Shown here in pieces: positions 35,970 through 48,250 of a stretch of 64,000 bases of DNA. Source of the DNA: Enoplolaimus lenunculus (taxonomy: Eukaryota > Nematoda > Enoplea > Enoplida > Thoracostomopsidae); NCBI GenBank assembly GCA_030248215.1, contig JASANG010000769.1:44504-108503 (forward strand), written 5' to 3'. The notes under the pieces were generated by a model. The model worked only from the letters and a program-made list of their open reading frames with translations, was not told the DNA's origin and did not search any database. Both the position numbers and the translations under genes were made by a program. Position 1 is the first letter of the stretch; the number at the start of each line of letters is the position of its first letter.

Positions 35970-37650
35970 TGTCATACCAAAAAGTATAAGGTGACCAGTT
36001 TCAAAAGGGTGGACGTGTCCCCCCGTGCCCCCTATTTCTGCCCATGTTCCGATTGACGACAGCTTAAAGCGCTCGTCACGGCAGTCTCATGTTGCGTCTA
36101 GCTGTCAAGGTTTTGACACATGCTTAATAAGCTTGAATCTACCGATTTGATACTAATTATATAATAAGAGCGGATCGCTGTCGTGTTTCCACTCACAAAA
36201 TCTGGCGTGCAATAAACTATGCTTGTGCAATCTTTAAACTTAAAGACAATGTCCTTGCTGGTGGTCTATATTTAAAGACAAGCTTAGCATTATTGTCAAA
36301 TGGTAAGCCGGTCACATCGCCTAGTAACAAGCCAAAATTGTTTTAAAACTTTGAGAAATATCGGCAATTAAACTTTAAAAAGCTTCAAGTAACGAACCCG
36401 CCGAGAAATACGTATTTTGAAAATATAAGTTTCACGACCGAAGTTACAAAAATGTCCAGAAATGTACCATTCCTAAGGTGGATTTAACAGAAAAAACGGA
36501 ATTTCGGCTTGTTTTGTACCTTATATAAGTTCGACCAATTTTTGGCCATTCTTGTTCTATATGCAAAGCTTTTTGCTTAGCATATCTGCTAAATTGGTCT
36601 CGAAGTCATGATATATTTTTTCCGTAATAGAAATAAAAAATATGGTCTTAATGACAATATATTGAAAAGAAAGTGGTAGAATTATATTACAGAACGCAGA
36701 AATTTACTTTGCAAATAAAATACAGATAGGACAATATAATAAAATGTATAAATTATAAGATTATTTTCGGCAAATGATTCACTGAAACAATGCAATATTC
36801 TCTCCATGTACGGCTGATGGTGGACCGGCGGTCCGCAGAATTGCAATAGAGTAAGCTTACGTTCGAGACTATTTTTGTTTAGGCCAGGCTTACGCTTCGT
36901 TACAGAAATCCTTATGCTTAGGTTTCGGAATATGCTAATAGCACAGTTAGGACATTCAGCTATACATGCGCCAATATTCTTAATGGCTTCATAAACAATA
37001 CAAATATATTATGCAGAAATTCTACAAGTAACGCCTTAGATAACATTAGTACAAACAGGTATCAGGTGATCATTAAATGAAATAGTCATGTGCTTGTTTG
37101 CTGCACAAATGCATCAATTTTACCACGGCCCATGGTACATAACGATTAAAGAGTGGTCGGTACCGAAACCACGATTTGATCGATTCTGCAAGTGGACTTT
37201 GAAACAGCCATCATTTAGATAAAAGAATAGTATAAAATTCAAACTGTAGCAATTTCAGGTGAAGGTGTGCAAAACAAAAACAGACATGTTAATTTTGAAG
37301 TAGCGAAACAAGAATTCATTTAAACAGAGATTGATGTTCAAACAGCAAGTATTGAAGGTTTTCGAAAAATAAAATGGTTGTCTGTTCAAACAAAGTTTCA
37401 AAGAAATACAAACAGGTGTTTACGAACACTGCTAGAATCGGCTTTTCCAAAAAAGAAACACAAGCTTCCATTTTTGACAAATCTGAAACCCAATTCGAAC
37501 TTTTGCTGTTACTATGGGGCCCGCCCACTACGCACTCATAAGCATAAAACTAAACTTAAGCCTCTCAGTCATTACGTCCATTAGCTAGTCCGTGTCCTAT
37601 GGGCATGCCCGTATAACTAGCATGGGCCGTAATTACTATAAAGATCACAA
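35970..37650. other. TOP3A 3' flank and intergenic DNA
   Basis: No gene was recognised. A degenerate TTAGGC-type copy lies at about 36832-36975 (GCAATAGAGTAAGCTTACG, CTTATGCTTAGG). Short inverted phrases (TCCTATGGGCATGCCC) lie near 37595. The TOP3A poly(A) signal could not be placed with confidence. Confidence 0.5.
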
Positions 37651-40600
37651 TCAACTGCTAGGTTTCTTTCGTTTCGTTTTTGTCCCTTTTCTTGTTTTCT
37701 GACTCTGTTTAGAAGCATTTCGATTATCAGTATTATATTTTGAGGTCTTCTCCGTCCTCGACCTCACAGAATTTCTACCTTCACTGTTTGACTTACGTTG
37801 CTCGGACGAAGTGATCTGCGCCAAATTTGCGTAATCCGGTATTTGCAGCCACGATTTGAGATCAATATCACAGACAATACACGCTTCGTAAACGGGAGGT
37901 ACCGGAACGCCAAAATAACTCGGTTTCAACTGAAACTTTAACTTTCGAGCTTTCCACTGCTGATGGCAACGACAGCATCCTGGTGCATCGTGTGATATAA
38001 TCACCTGTAGAACTCCGCGAGGCAACCATATCGCAACAGTACAGTCAGGATAACCTAAGCAACCTAAAATAATCAAAAGCAATAGAAAACTTACTTACGA
38101 CATCTTCAGGTTCAGGTAAAATCGTATTAACTGCATACAGACCACTGTATTGACGAACCATACTAAGATTTGTCAGGACAGAAAGCATCATTACATAAGA
38201 TCAGAAAACATACCAACATTAGCAAATATTCCCAATAAAGGGGGTGATAAGTTCAATTTAAGAGGATAGTAAAGCTTTAAATTTTATATTTGCGAGGCGC
38301 AAAACTGTCTAAACAACATATAATCTTTAGGATTAGGTTCAACATGTTTTTTACACAAAGAACACGTCATGTTGAAATCCCAATCGTCTGAAATCACTTT
38401 GCGTTTAAACTATACATTTTTGTCAACAAAATTGTAACTCCGAAAAATCACATAAAACTGAAAATACACTAAAATACCAACCTATATAAAACAGTCCATC
38501 ATTTTTGCGTCTAACTATCATAAGAGACCTGCATCGAGGACAGATCGAAACGGCAGCAGGATTATTTGGCAAAATATCATTGATAACTTCATTTGCATTT
38601 TGATACTGACGCACCGGGACTGGAGCAGTACTAGAGCCACTTCTGCTTCCGCCTGGGCCCATCCCTCCGCTTCCACCATCATCGTCACCAGGTGGTCGCC
38701 TATGGTTCTCTGGAAAGCGTTCTGGTGACTGAGGAGCATTGCCATAATCTCTTGGAGCACCGAAATACTTGGATAGTGCATTGTCTAAATGTTGAGCTTG
38801 ATTTATCGCCTGTATATCAAACAATAATCAACACAAATATTAATACAAAGTATCGTTATTTTACCGAACAATTTCATAGCAATTGCTGAAAGATAGATCT
38901 CTGCGAACGCAAAAATCAGTTTTCATACCATTGATAGAGAATCATTAAAGCACGAAGAATATTGGTTATTTCAAGACAAGCAGTAAAGCAGTACCATAGA
39001 GTTCTTCACAAAACTTTTACTGCGGATGACAGCAGCAACAGTACAAAACCTTAAAAATGCTCTTTATGTATCTTATAGTCTGATATTCCCAAATTATTAG
39101 CAAATTAACTAATAAACAAATTATGACTTGCAGTCTGTAGATTCATCATAACTACCCACCTTCAAATTTAAGTTTGAGGTTAATTTCATAAATAGACATC
39201 AGTCATGTGTAATACAAAAAACCTTTAATGAGCTTACAACTTCAAAAATCCTTCGATAGCTTCCAATCTGTTCTCTCAGGACGTCGTCTTTGGTTTTCCG
39301 CCCGTCTGCAATTAGTTTCAAATCCTGTTCAAGCTCCGCTCGTAAATATGGCTTTGACAAGGCAAATCCCATGTCGACATAGCTGAAACATATGTTTAAC
39401 GCTGCAATTTCACAGAGGCACTTCAGATAACTATAATGAAAGAATAAGTAAATATAATGTTAAATGTTTGCTGAATGCAGCAACGTCTCCAAAACATAGG
39501 TCAACGATGGAACAGTACTGGAATTAGCTTAAACTCAGGTTTTAGACAGCAAAATAAAAAAGTGCCAGCCGCCATACCACCTTTGGTTTCACACTAATAA
39601 TAAAAGACCACTAACCCGTCAACAAGTCCCATTCCAAGGCAACCCGGCACAAATCGGTTATCCTGAAGTCCAACGTAGAAACGCGATTTGATCTTTTCTA
39701 TATGTTCTGCGTGAGTTGCGTCCGTTCCTAAAACCAAACACTAACCATAAAAACATTACAGACTGTATAAGTTCGAGCATGCTAAAAGTGGTTTATTACA
39801 GCTTAAACAGATGTGGCTGAAACAGCCGGTTTCTTTTTCTTGCCTCTCGCACCAAACAACAATACTTACGGTGGCGTGCATGATAAATTATTGCATGTTT
39901 AGCTAATGGTTAGAATGCAAGCAAAATATAAATAGCATATCAGTTTACAATCCATGCAGCGTTTGTGTCAACGGTGCGAAAACTATAGAGTAGTTGATTC
40001 AGCATAAACTAAAACATGTACGGAAACATACCTTCGAAAAAACATTAATTATTGCATACCGATTCCGTGTTTCTCCATTAAACTAATCAAATCGGCTTCT
40101 GTTAGCAGCTCGGGGGAGCTTGTTTCTCCTTCCTTCATATCAATCGCATCTGGCACAAATTCTTCGCCTGAAATTGAGACTACTATGCGGTATTTCGTTG
40201 CAGCTGATAGCTCACGAGTAAAAGTTCAAAAGCGTATAAACGAACAACAGATAAATAAACATAATCACATAATATAAACTTTAATGAAGGCATTCATCAA
40301 ATTAAATTTATAATTAGACATTGTGCAGAAATCTTCAACAGTTTACAGAATTTATATACAGTATTATAGGACACACTCATATTCGAATTTTGATTCCGTA
40401 TGATCAACAGAACTTATAAGTGATCATAGCTAGTGAAGGAGTCATAATTTATTTTATACTTCTCAACAGATAAATAGTATATTGTCGTCAGCGTTAATAT
40501 TTTTTGACAAACCAACCTTCAAAATAATCCGGAATAGATTTGTCAGTCCATTTATCGTAAGGATACACGTCAAGATAATTGCGCTCCAGTATGATTAAAC

Positions 40601-43600
40601 CTTCGGTAGTGAACTTTTCATCGTTCACATCAATCCATATTTTTGTTTGACTACCAATTGCATCCTTTGATACGCATGCCAAGAAATGACGTGTCACAAG
40701 CTCGTAAACCCGATTCTCATTACCCTTAACAAAACTAATATCATCCTACTACTATTATTATAATTATTGAGCGAAACGAAACTCCGAGCCAAGCTCGGAG
40801 TTTCGCGAGGCGTTTTGTGTTGTACACTATGGTCGAAAGGTAGATGTCCGTCCGTCTGACCATCTGTTCGTCCGAAAAGAATTTCAGCACTAAATGTGTT
40901 TTTAATGCGATGAATCTGAATAAATTGTTTACCAACCTCCAAAACCGATAACTGAGTAGTTAGCTAATAAATAATTTGAATATTAGTATAATTTATAAGC
41001 CTAAATTAGGACTTTTTGCAATATTTCCCTAATTATTAGGGTTAAAAGCAATATGATTTCAGCAATAAAAGGTTTTTGAATGCGATGAATCGGAATAAAT
41101 TTTCTACAAACCTTTAAAACCGATAATCGTATAGTTAGCTAATAGCTAATTTGCCTATTAGCTTAATTGACAAGAGAAAATTAGGACTTTTTAAATTATT
41201 TCAATAATTATTACGGCCACTGAAGGTTTTTATGAAGCAAGGAATCTGAATAAATTGTTTACAAATCTCTAAAACCGATAATTGAGTAGTTAGCGGATAG
41301 ATAATTTGCATATAAGCATAATTGATACGCCTAAATCTGGCGTTTTTACAATATTTCACTAATTATGAGAGATACCAGCAATCTAATTTCAGCAATAAAA
41401 GAATTTTTGGGTGCGAGATATCTGAATAAATTGTTTACAACCCTCCAAAACAGATTAGTAAATAGTTAGCTTATAACTAATTTGCATATTAGCTTAATTG
41501 CTTATGTAGTCCGTCTACGACTGGTTAATAATATTATAATTATGATTATTTAATATGAACTAAACGGTTAAAACATTTTGTTGTCTAACAAGCCTCGATC
41601 CACACAACACACGAATTCTTATTTTCAAAATAAAAAGGGCGTATTTTCAAAATTAACAGCTCGTGATCAATGCTGCAGCGTTAGCTTTTCATCTATCGAT
41701 TATTAAGAAAACATCAAACGGGTACCTGCAGGTTTTCAGCTTTAGCGGTCGGATGTATAGGCGGGTGCGCTTCGTCGCTTTTGTTCCCATTTCTAGGGTT
41801 TGGTCCTCCAAAATCGTACAAAACGCGTTCAGCAAAAGTGCCCCAAGCCGCATTATCTGTTTGCAGTTCCACAAGACTTCCCAGTGGCAGAGTAGCTGGA
41901 AACTTATTGGTTTCAGTTCGTGGGTAACTGATCAGGCCTAAAACAAACACAAAGGAAACTTAGCACTATTTAGATTCGGTTCAGCAACACTTGACCGAAA
42001 AACTTTTTGCTCCATAAAATTGTTTACTATATCCACATATGTAAAACGGTCTAGTATGTCCTGAACATTATTAAACGTATAAAACATCTGCAACCAAACC
42101 AAGTTTTGTTAACCGATTACCATTTTTGAATGGCAACCCAAATGTTGTTACCTACCGCGATTGTACAGCTTCTCAGAAATTGACATGACTTCCTGAGCAG
42201 TTAACCGTAATTTGCGTGAACCAAGCTTTTCTAAACAAACAGTGTCCATTGCCAGAGGTCGCCACTTCCGCTTTTCTCTGAAAACAGAACCCAAAGTGAT
42301 TTTGAACAACTAAAAAGCGTAATCAATAAAATAAATTTCAGCGTGATAACGATCACCTTAAGACCAGTTTATTGAGAAAACAAGCAAACAAACAAACAAA
42401 CATACACAAAAAACGTTAGCAAATCCTTACTTTTGAACAATTTTCTCAACTGTTGACAACGGCTTATCCAAGCAACGCTCATGAATTACTGTACACACGT
42501 TTTTATCGAACAATCGACCGCGAAGCCACCAAAATTCAACCCTGAAAAAAATAACAGTTTGAAATGACCATAGCCATCATAAAGCATGCATTAAACTAGA
42601 GTTTTGCATAGTGTAAGGACCAGCCAAAAACAGTTATTAACGTTAGCAAGTTTATTCGATCTTCTAAGTCCAATACAGTGTAAATCTCAAAAGCTTTTAC
42701 TTACAGCCCGAATACAGTTTAAGCCATTTAAAACTTAAACAGAATACCAGAACGGTTCAATTTTCAATCAATTATGTATTTAGTGAATCAAGGTAGCATT
42801 ATACCATAATATTTAAGGTAGGGTTTCGATATATCTAACACTTCACAGAACGTGCTGTTTCCACTTTTTACACTATATTTCAGAGTCCTTGCCAGAGCTC
42901 GTAAAGAATAAAAATTCGAACGGTTTCGACAATTCCAACGTTTCACAGAATCTACGATTTTCACCATTATGCATGCTACAGATAGCATTACATTATATTT
43001 CATCAAGGTATGTTCTCTGCGGTAGTGGAAAATTATAATTCTAAAATTGTGGTTTCCAACATTTCATAAGGTAGGGTTTCGATATATCTAACACTTCACA
43101 GAACGTGCTGTTTCCACTTTTTACACTATATTTCAGAGTCCTTGCCAGAGCTCGTAAAGAATAAAAATTCGAACGGTTTCGACAATTCCAACGTTTCACA
43201 GAATCTACGATTTTCACCATTATGCATGCTACAGATAGCATTACATTATATTTCATCAAGGTATGTTCTCTGCGGTAGTGGAAAATTATAATTCTAAAAT
43301 TGTGGTTTCCAACATTTCATAAAAGCTGTGATTCCCTTATTACATATGCTATATGTTGCATTACATTACATTTAAGGGTTGTGATCAGCGCTCGTAGAAA
43401 ATTAAAATTCTTAAATAAGGGTTTCGATATTTCCAATATTTCACAGAATCTGCGATTTCCAATATTATGTATGCTACTAGAGTACAACCGATGCGGCTCC
43501 GGTTATCTACATTGTCGGATATTTATTGCTGAAAAGTATAACATAATTCTACATTAAACTATTATCTATGAAACAAAAATTATAACTAGGGCTGTGCCGA

Positions 43601-46453
43601 TGCCGATTCTTACTTTGAAAATATGCCGATACCGATGCAACTTTAGTACGCAATGCTTAAAGAACAAATTGGATATTACATTACACCATTACTCAAACAC
43701 TAAAGCACTAACTACCATAAATGATAATTTTATGAGCATGGTTCATTTAAATTTTTTCAAACAAACGCAACAGGGGTAACGGTTCGCTGGTCAGACACAC
43801 TGATATACGCCAAGAAGTGGAATTGATACGTAGCATTCCAACTAACTGCTATGTGCAAGTAAAAAGTATCGGCAAAAAATCGGCAATTTTTTGCAGTGCC
43901 GATGCCGCACCTCACGAAAAGTGTGGATTGTTACCGATGCCGATTAATTGGCACATCCCTAGCCGACTTATAATAAATTATAAAAAGTAGTATAATATAC
44001 GTACTTAATTAGCCTAATTAACTATCGTTTTGTTGAAATATGCATTTTAATACATTAGTATCCGGTTGAACCTTGTGCTACTGCTGATAACATTAAATAA
44101 TTAAAATTCTTTAATTAGGGTTTTGATATTTCCAACATTTCATATAATCTGTGATTTCCGACATTATGTATGTTACATGTAACATTACCATTATATTTCA
44201 GGGTTGGTGTCAGCGCTCTTGAAAAATCAAAATCCAAATTAAGGTTTCTATATTTCCAACAATTAAAAGAATGTGCGATTTTCACCATCATGTATGGAAA
44301 CGCTACTATTACATATCGCTAAGAAGTACTCTACAGATTCAGTATTATCTATGAAACAAAGTAAAACATATTATAACAAGTACTCTACCTAATTAGTGTA
44401 ATTAAATAACTTTGCGTTGCAATATGCATTAAAACATCTGGATCCGGTAACTGTCGGCGCCATATATTGAACTATTCTTGATTTCTCCAGAACCGTTATT
44501 TTTTGGTATCCAGTTGAACTCTGTGCTACAGGTAGCATGAAGTTATATTACAGGGTTGTTGTCACCACTCGTGGAAAATTGAAGTTCACAGTTTCGATAT
44601 TTTCGACATTTCACAGAATGCTATTTCCAGTATTATGCATGCTACATAAAACTTTCTAGAAGGAGTTTCTAAACTATTGAAAACTTAGTAGTTTTAGCGG
44701 CTGCGGCAGGCCACCTAAGAAAATATGCTAATAAATAAATGGCTACTCTTCAGCCCAAGGCTACAATGCCACATACTTGTCTATGCCGTGTTTCGCTCCT
44801 TTAGAATGTTTCACGACTATTTTCCAAAATGGTTCCGGCACGAAGTCTTCGATCGCTTTAAAGCGTTCGACAACAAATCCGAGTGTTGGGAACTGACAAC
44901 TGCCGTAACTAATAACCTTCTGCGTGAGCTGCTCGGGAAAAAGCTAAAGCCACAGATACGGAGTGTGAAATTACAGTGCGAATAAGTATGTTGTTCACAA
45001 CATTCGATAGAGAATATCTGTATAAAAGAAATAAAGCTCTAAAACCGTATGAGTAGGGTTTAGCGAAGACTATATCAAAACATAATATCCTGATCAAAAA
45101 TAAATGAGCTGGAAAACTTGACCAACTTAAAACACTCCACAAATTAAAATAAAATTTAAGATGACAACAATACTATATAAGCCCTGAATTCCCTGTTATA
45201 TTTTTTCAAACATTACCCTTTGCAGCCTAAGTGTTTGGAATCGAGTAAACGCTGCTCCAATCCTAAGATCCAGTTCAGTTCGACAAGCGACCGCATCAGC
45301 AATATGTTTATTCGGATGGACTAAATTGTGTACTGCACGCCGAATCGATGCCGGAGTGAAATCCGAAAATCTTGCACGACTGACTTCAATCCGGGCGTTT
45401 ACGGCGCGACAGACATCAATAATTTCAAAACCAATACCTTCTCCTTCACGATCGCAATCAGTCCAAACAATCAACTTCTGTGAATTTGAAACAACATTGG
45501 GTTGGGAGACGAATGACAATTTTGAAACTCGGAGAACTAGTTGACATAGTTTTAACTGCGATACTAATAAGCGCACATGCCAAAATTCAGCTGTAGAAGT
45601 AGCAAAAAACTAATTGTTAATCGCTACGCAGTAGCTTGCTTAACTAGGTTTGAAATCTAACTAATAGGCGTTAACGTTAATAAAGTAATTTTATGTTCTC
45701 AAATTTGAAATCTTCGTTGCTAGAGAGTTCCAATAACATTACTATAACACCATAGAGTTGTTAATTTAAAAGTTATTGTAAGTCGAATTAAATTTATTCA
45801 TTTAAAATTCAAAGAGTTCATAATACGTAAGCAAAGTAGTATTGCCGAAGTATTTACCTGGGACACGCGAGCTTCTTTTTCCAACGTTCTTTTAATGTTT
45901 TCAAAATCATCAGGGCAAAATGTCATAACAGGTGCTTCAAACAGTGACAATGGAGACACAGTTGTCCACTGTTTGTATTGCCCAACGAACTGCAAATTCA
46001 GTAAGTGACCTAAAAGACAAGCACACAAAATTAAACTGTGCTGATAGTTAATTACGTACTAGTACATCTCGCATTAACACTAACTTCACAACATGGGAGG
46101 TATCAATAAAATGTGGCGCGACGCGATATGATAAAAATTGTACCGTACTCCGAGTTACATGCTTACACAAACACGTCTATATATAAGTATATTTGGAATT
46201 TTTAGAACAGTTGCAGTTCAGAAACCAGTAATATCTAGAACTCAGCCTTCAAATCTGCACTGAAACTAAAAAATTTACCAGATACTGACGTGAAGATCAT
46301 ATTCGCATTGCCGGTATTTGGCAAATACAACTTAAATTCGTAAATTTTGTTGTATTTCGACAAACCTTCCCGCCTACGCATAGCGCCAGCAGACAGAATC
46401 GAGGCAATTGTTTTTGCTGCATCATTTTTTTCAGCAACATTCAGTACTCGCAT
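37651..46453 (-). CDS. TOP3A: DNA topoisomerase III alpha
   Basis: Coding exons in transcript order: 46279-46453, 45858-46009, 45217-45477, 44777-44943, 42431-42541, 42156-42277, 41726-41937, 40517-40724, 40060-40167, 39616-39727, 39238-39382, 38482-38809, 37651-38063 (2514 nt, 837 aa). All phases join cleanly. The Toprim part begins VLNVAEKNDAAK and has the metal-binding DCDRE at residues 116-120. The active-site tyrosine is Tyr334 in ISYPRTETN. A C4 zinc finger uses Cys681, 684, 702 and 707, followed by a second, weaker CxxC-type module. This type IA enzyme passes single strands and, with BLM-type helicase and RMI1, dissolves double Holliday junctions. Human TOP3A is about 1000 aa; this protein ends in a basic tail and lacks the C-terminal GRF zinc fingers. 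A stop codon lies nine codons before ATG 46453 in frame, so no mitochondrial leader is encoded in this exon. A six-codon ORF overlaps the start. Confidence 0.96.
40765..41530. mobile_element. Tandem-repeat-bearing element in TOP3A intron 7
   Basis: It starts with a hairpin (AACTCCGAGCCAAGCTCGGAGTT), followed by GTCCGTCCGTCTGACC and then about 3.5 irregular units of 155-176 bp. Each unit has AATAAATTGTTTAC, CCAAAACCGATAA, TAGTTAGCTAAT and CTAATTATTAG. It ends near TTAATTGCTTATGTAGTC and CGACTGGTTA. Relatives lie at 49690-50370 and 51035-51630. A hairpin plus a tandem ~160-bp core resembles Helitron-derived non-autonomous elements, but the class is unproven. Confidence 0.65.
42814..43322. repeat. 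Apparently perfect 253-bp tandem duplication
   Basis: 42814-43069 and 43067-43322 read as identical with a period of 253 bp, joined through a 3-bp TAA. They contain GGGTTTCGATATATCTAAC and TTCCAACATTTCATAA. Lack of divergence means a very recent duplication, a copy-number polymorphism or an assembly artefact. It sits in TOP3A intron 4. Confidence 0.9.
43323..44700. repeat. Degenerate ~130-bp tandem repeats in TOP3A intron 4
   Basis: Phrases recur roughly every 110-135 bp through 42814-43560 and 44095-44680: GGGTTTCGATATTTCCAAC, TTTCACAGAATCTG, ATTATGCATGCTAC and CAGGGTTG. The perfect duplication is a local, much younger expansion of this array, and a MITE at 43586-43962 interrupts it. No coding sense. 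Confidence 0.7.
43586..43962. mobile_element. MITE with CTAGGGCTGTGCC ends
   Basis: CTAGGGCTGTGCCGATGCC at the left and GGCACATCCCTAG at the right are inverted repeats. CCGATGCCG motifs recur next to both ends. The ends resemble hAT termini, but the flanks do not show a convincing 8-bp duplication. Confidence 0.7.
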
Positions 46454-46471
46454 TATACTGATAGATGACAC
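46453..46471 (-). promoter_or_regulatory. Six-codon upstream ORF overlapping the TOP3A start
   Basis: On the minus strand ATG-TGT-CAT-CTA-TCA-GTA-TAA ends one base into the TOP3A ATG (TAATG). It encodes M-C-H-L-S-V. A TATCAG just before TATAATG could also be a trans-splice acceptor, which would remove the ORF from the mature message. Confidence 0.35.
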
Positions 46472-46680
46472 ATTGATTGTTTATAAAGTAATGATAAACA
46501 GAGTGTTGTTATGCTAGAACCATACATGTTGGAACATACGCCGGCGTTTAAAGCATCTAAGAAGGCGAGTTGCGCAACGTGGCGGTGTGTTCGTTTTTGT
46601 ACAATGTCTAAGTTTCACAACCTATCTTATCATTGTCGCTGAGTACAATCCGATAGGATAAAATAAAAATCCCTTCTAGG

Positions 46681-47035
46681 CAGGGTGCAATATGAATGAA
46701 AATTTACCGAAACCGGAATTAAAATACATGTCACCGAAAAAATCCAGTTTAATTTTCTTTTTTGCAATGTTATTAGAGAAATATCCCGAGTTGGAGATAG
46801 GATTCACTTTATCTGCTGTATTTTAGATTTTCATAATCCACGGAAGCGAAATCCCTTCGACGGTTTATTTTCGGCGAGCGTCAACGTTTGCACACTATTC
46901 TAATGTAATCTACTTCATTTTTATTGTCATTTTATAGCAAAATACCTTAATTCCCACCGACCATATTTTAATCCCGGAACTTTTAATTCCGGTAAAAATT
47001 TTCGGAACCGGAACCGGAATTTCGGTTGCACCCTG
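46681..47035. mobile_element. CCGG-type hAT-like MITE, full copy
   Basis: It begins CAGGGTGCAATATGAATG and ends AATTTCGGTTGCACCCTG, with CCGGAA-rich subterminal parts. The flanks CTTCTAGG (46673-46680) and CTTCCAGG (47036-47043) match at 7 of 8 bases, indicating an 8-bp target duplication as made by hAT transposases. No coding capacity. Confidence 0.88.
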
Positions 47036-47925
47036 CTTCCAGGGATTGACCGGATGTCCGGTATAATATTCGATAAAAACGACATCCGTATTCGGTTTGG
47101 CGATTCGGTATAAGCTTAACTGACACCGGATAATTGCGGTTGCAGTTCCGAATAACACAGAACTGTTTTTCAGATGTGGAAATATAAGGCTTTTTGCTGC
47201 GACTGCATTTCGTGGCAAGTCAACAAGTTTAAACTTTTGACACTGAAGTAAAACGAAAAATTTAACTTAATAGTTAATTTTAATTTAGCAAACAAACACT
47301 TTTGCACAACTTAAATATTACCAACAATGCGCAAATTTAGATGCCATACCCGGTTAACGTTTAGTAAACGAACGTAAGTCCAAAACAATTCAAACATGTG
47401 TAGGTTCAGAAATATATTGAGATATTCTTCGTTTAGCAAAACATAAGAGAGCTTTTCAGGAGTTTGCCCATGAAATTCAAAGTAACCAAATTAACAATCG
47501 TTATATAAAAACCACCGCAAATAACAAACGGAATCTAGATTCCACGCCATAAATAATCCGCACGCAAAACTTGCTTCAAAACTACTTTTGGTAAAAATAG
47601 CAGGGCCTACAACTCTCGATTTTTCACCGCCAGCAACGTTTCAATCCTTGCGAAAGATCTTGAAACAAGACACATCGATAGAGATGTGTCGATTGCTTCG
47701 CATTTTAATGAGTATCGGCAAACATTCCAATATTACTTGAGATAACAATGTAAGAAAGATTGTCCAGATATATCAGGAACAGAAGTAGTCGTAAAGTAGA
47801 ACCATGCGGAACGCTACTAATTACTAGTTTGATATGTACTTGCTTGATTGTCATCCAGCTTCTGTTCCTGTGGTCAGTTTATGTAGGCTTCAGACTCTTT
47901 CAATCCTGCTGAAACAGCATGCATA

Positions 47926-48250
47926 CAGGGGTCTCAAACTCTCAGCTTACGAATTCTTAAGCGAAAACTGTAACACTGCGCCACGCATGTCGTCTCTCCA
48001 ACTACATTTATAGTTTACCAAATTTGTCGACAAGCAATTATTCGGTTAACATACAATTGCACATAATGTATATTCACCGGGCCAAGCATGTCTCACATGC
48101 TTACATGCTCCACACTTGAACAGAAATTCTATTCTCGACTGTATATTGCGGTCCAAACGCGGAAATTTGCCGTTGCGCTCACGGCGTCGTGTACCCCGGT
48201 TAAGTCTAGGTAGGAACCGAACTCCAGACCCTTATATTACTATCAGGCTC
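47926..48250 (-). mobile_element. tRNA-derived SINE locus, parts in permuted order
   Basis: On the minus strand the B-box region (GAGAGTTTGAGACCC, 47928-47945) and A-box region (TGGCGCAGTG, near 47975-47993) match the tRNA-like part at 28665-28736. The AGCATGTGAGACATGCT palindrome head is at 48084-48106. The tail motif GGTTCCTACCTAGACT (48203-48218) lies upstream of the head here, but downstream of the tRNA part at the other locus. Two tandem units, the first truncated, would explain this. Confidence 0.55.

Noticed and set aside
42788-43259. Two identical 72-codon minus-strand frames
   Set aside because: They are the same non-coding sequence duplicated by the 253-bp tandem repeat inside a TOP3A intron.
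44725-44985. 86-codon plus-strand frame
   Set aside because: Antisense shadow of TOP3A exon 4 (44777-44943), whose minus-strand frame gives the ISYGSCQFPTLGF family motif.
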